This document shows, in pieces, positions 6,461 through 7,276 of a DNA stretch of 7,276 nt. How positions within the stretch are numbered: the stretch's first letter is position 1; each line of letters starts with the position of its first letter. The translations under genes and the position numbers were made by a program. The stretch covers positions 1-7,276 of the forward strand of contig CAMWGZ010000060.1 in the NCBI GenBank assembly GCA_947173915.1, read 5' to 3'. The notes under the pieces were generated by a model. The model was not told the DNA's origin and did not search any database. It saw nothing but the letters and a program-made list of their open reading frames with translations. Origin of the DNA: an uncultured Alistipes sp. Lineage in GTDB: Bacteria > Bacteroidota > Bacteroidia > Bacteroidales > Rikenellaceae.

Positions 6461-7276
6461 TCAGTCGCCCTTGCGCTTGAAGCGCGAGGGGCTGTAACCG
6501 GTATGCTGCTTGAAATATTTGCCGAAGAAGGATTGCGACGAGAAGTTCAGCGCATAGGCGATCTCCTGAATGCTCATGCCCGAGTAGCGCAGCAGGCTCT
6601 TGGCTTCGAGCACCACCGACTCGTCGATCCAGCAGGCGGCCGTCTTGCCGCTGACGTTCTTGGCGACGGTGGAGAGGTATTTCGGCGTGATGTTGAGCTG
6701 CCGGGCATAGAAAGCCACGTTACGCTCCCGCTTGCGGTACTGTTCGAGCAGCTGCATGAACTCGCCGAAGATCACTTCGGCGCGCCCCCGCCGCACGGTC
6801 TGCTTGCGGTCGCGCATGTTCAGCTCGACAATCAGGTAGAAGATCGCCGTGAAGAGCGAGCGGATGATCTCCTCGCGGTAATGCTCCTTGTCGCTGCGCA
6901 GGATCGTCTTGAGGAACTGGAAGCCCTGGCGGATCTCCTGCGTGTCCTGCGGGGAGATCTTCAGGCAGGGCTGCTTGCCCAGCCGCATGTAAACGGGCAG
7001 CGAGGCCGAAAGGTCGATCTGCACCTCCCGCAGGAAAGGCTGCGAGCAGGCGAACAGGAACGCGGTCGCATCCTCCGTACTGGAGACGATGCGGAGCACC
7101 TGTCCGGGACTGACGAAGACGATCGTATCGATCCCCGCCTCGTATTCGGCGGTGTCGATCGACAGACGGACCGTCCCGCTTACCACGATGATCGCCGAAA
7201 AGCCGGAGTGCTGGGCCGGCATCGCGTCGTGCAGGTCGAACGAGGCGATCAGCAGGTCGTCGGCCAGATAATAGAC
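6461..7276 (-). CDS. AraC-family transcriptional regulator; N-terminus beyond the right edge
   Basis: A DNA-binding transcription factor with an N-terminal cupin-like sensing domain and a C-terminal AraC double helix-turn-helix; 271 residues are visible. The frame stays open to base 7276, and the residues before the Met at 7222 (YYLADDLLIASFDLHDA) look like normal domain sequence, so the true start is probably outside the window; family members of this type are about 290 residues. The sensing part includes SGTVRLSIDTAEYEAG and VSPGQVLRIV, typical of a beta-barrel. The DNA-binding part starts near YRKRERNVAFYARQLNITPKYLS (first HTH, reading oppositely to the + strand) and ends with SIQEIAYALNFSSQSFFGKYF then HTGYSPSRFKR, the classic AraC signature. 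The ligand and target genes are unknown. It converges on the glycogen cluster and shares its terminator, so neighbourhood alone is weak evidence that it controls it. Confidence 0.93.
   Translation of the reverse strand, partial: VYYLADDLLIASFDLHDAMPAQHSGFSAIIVVSGTVRLSIDTAEYEAGIDTIVFVSPGQVLRIVSSTEDATAFLFACSQPFLREVQIDLSASLPVYMRLGKQPCLKISPQDTQEIRQGFQFLKTILRSDKEHYREEIIRSLFTAIFYLIVELNMRDRKQTVRRGRAEVIFGEFMQLLEQYRKRERNVAFYARQLNITPKYLSTVAKNVSGKTAACWIDESVVLEAKSLLRYSGMSIQEIAYALNFSSQSFFGKYFKQHTGYSPSRFKRKGD

Noticed and set aside
7220..7222. ATG at 7222 (- strand) as the start of the AraC regulator
   Set aside because: The frame continues without a stop to the window edge with protein-like sequence, and starting here would make an unusually short sensing domain.
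1..7276. tRNA, rRNA, CRISPR array, insertion sequence or phage remnant
   Set aside because: Coding genes fill nearly the whole window, the gaps are short, and I saw no regularly spaced repeats, transposase motifs or tRNA-like folds.

Overview
The window is a high-GC bacterial segment that carries a cytoplasmic glycogen/alpha-glucan metabolism cluster. Four genes lie in a row on the + strand and one convergent regulator lies on the - strand. Three things point to a high-GC member of the Bacteroidetes, most likely Alistipes or another Rikenellaceae (inference): the gene order GH133 debranching enzyme, GT4 glycosyltransferase, GH57 glycosidase; A/T-rich rather than Shine-Dalgarno-type sequence before the start codons; and a promoter candidate of the Bacteroidetes -33/-7 type.

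Layout. Positions 1-1626 hold the C-terminal 541 codons of an alpha-glucan phosphorylase whose start lies outside the window. A 96-base A/T-rich gap (1627-1722) holds a long inverted repeat overlapping a plausible promoter. Next come the GH133 glycogen debranching enzyme (1723-3708) and a GT4 glycosyltransferase resembling glycogen synthase (3705-5012), joined by an ATGA overlap. A 132-base gap (5013-5144) holds a compact perfect hairpin and an A/T-rich start region, followed by a GH57 alpha-amylase-type enzyme (5145-6386). A strong bidirectional terminator (6409-6447) separates this from an AraC-family regulator on the - strand (6461-7276), whose N-terminus runs off the right edge.

How the genes fit together. 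The phosphorylase releases glucose-1-phosphate from outer chains. The debranching enzyme removes the branch stubs left behind. The GT4 protein probably extends alpha-1,4-glucan from a nucleotide sugar. The GH57 protein cleaves or rearranges alpha-glucan. Synthesis and breakdown are therefore encoded side by side, a known arrangement in Bacteroidetes. No glgC (ADP-glucose pyrophosphorylase), GH13 branching enzyme or GT5 synthase is visible here. The AraC regulator converges on the cluster and has its own promoter outside the window, so the sequence does not show that it controls these genes.

I found no RNA gene, mobile element, CRISPR array or evident new system. The features most worth a second look are the 17-base inverted repeat ahead of the debranching gene, the hairpin ahead of the GH57 gene, and the unresolved specificities of the GT4 and GH57 proteins. 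No gene-free stretch exceeds 132 bases.
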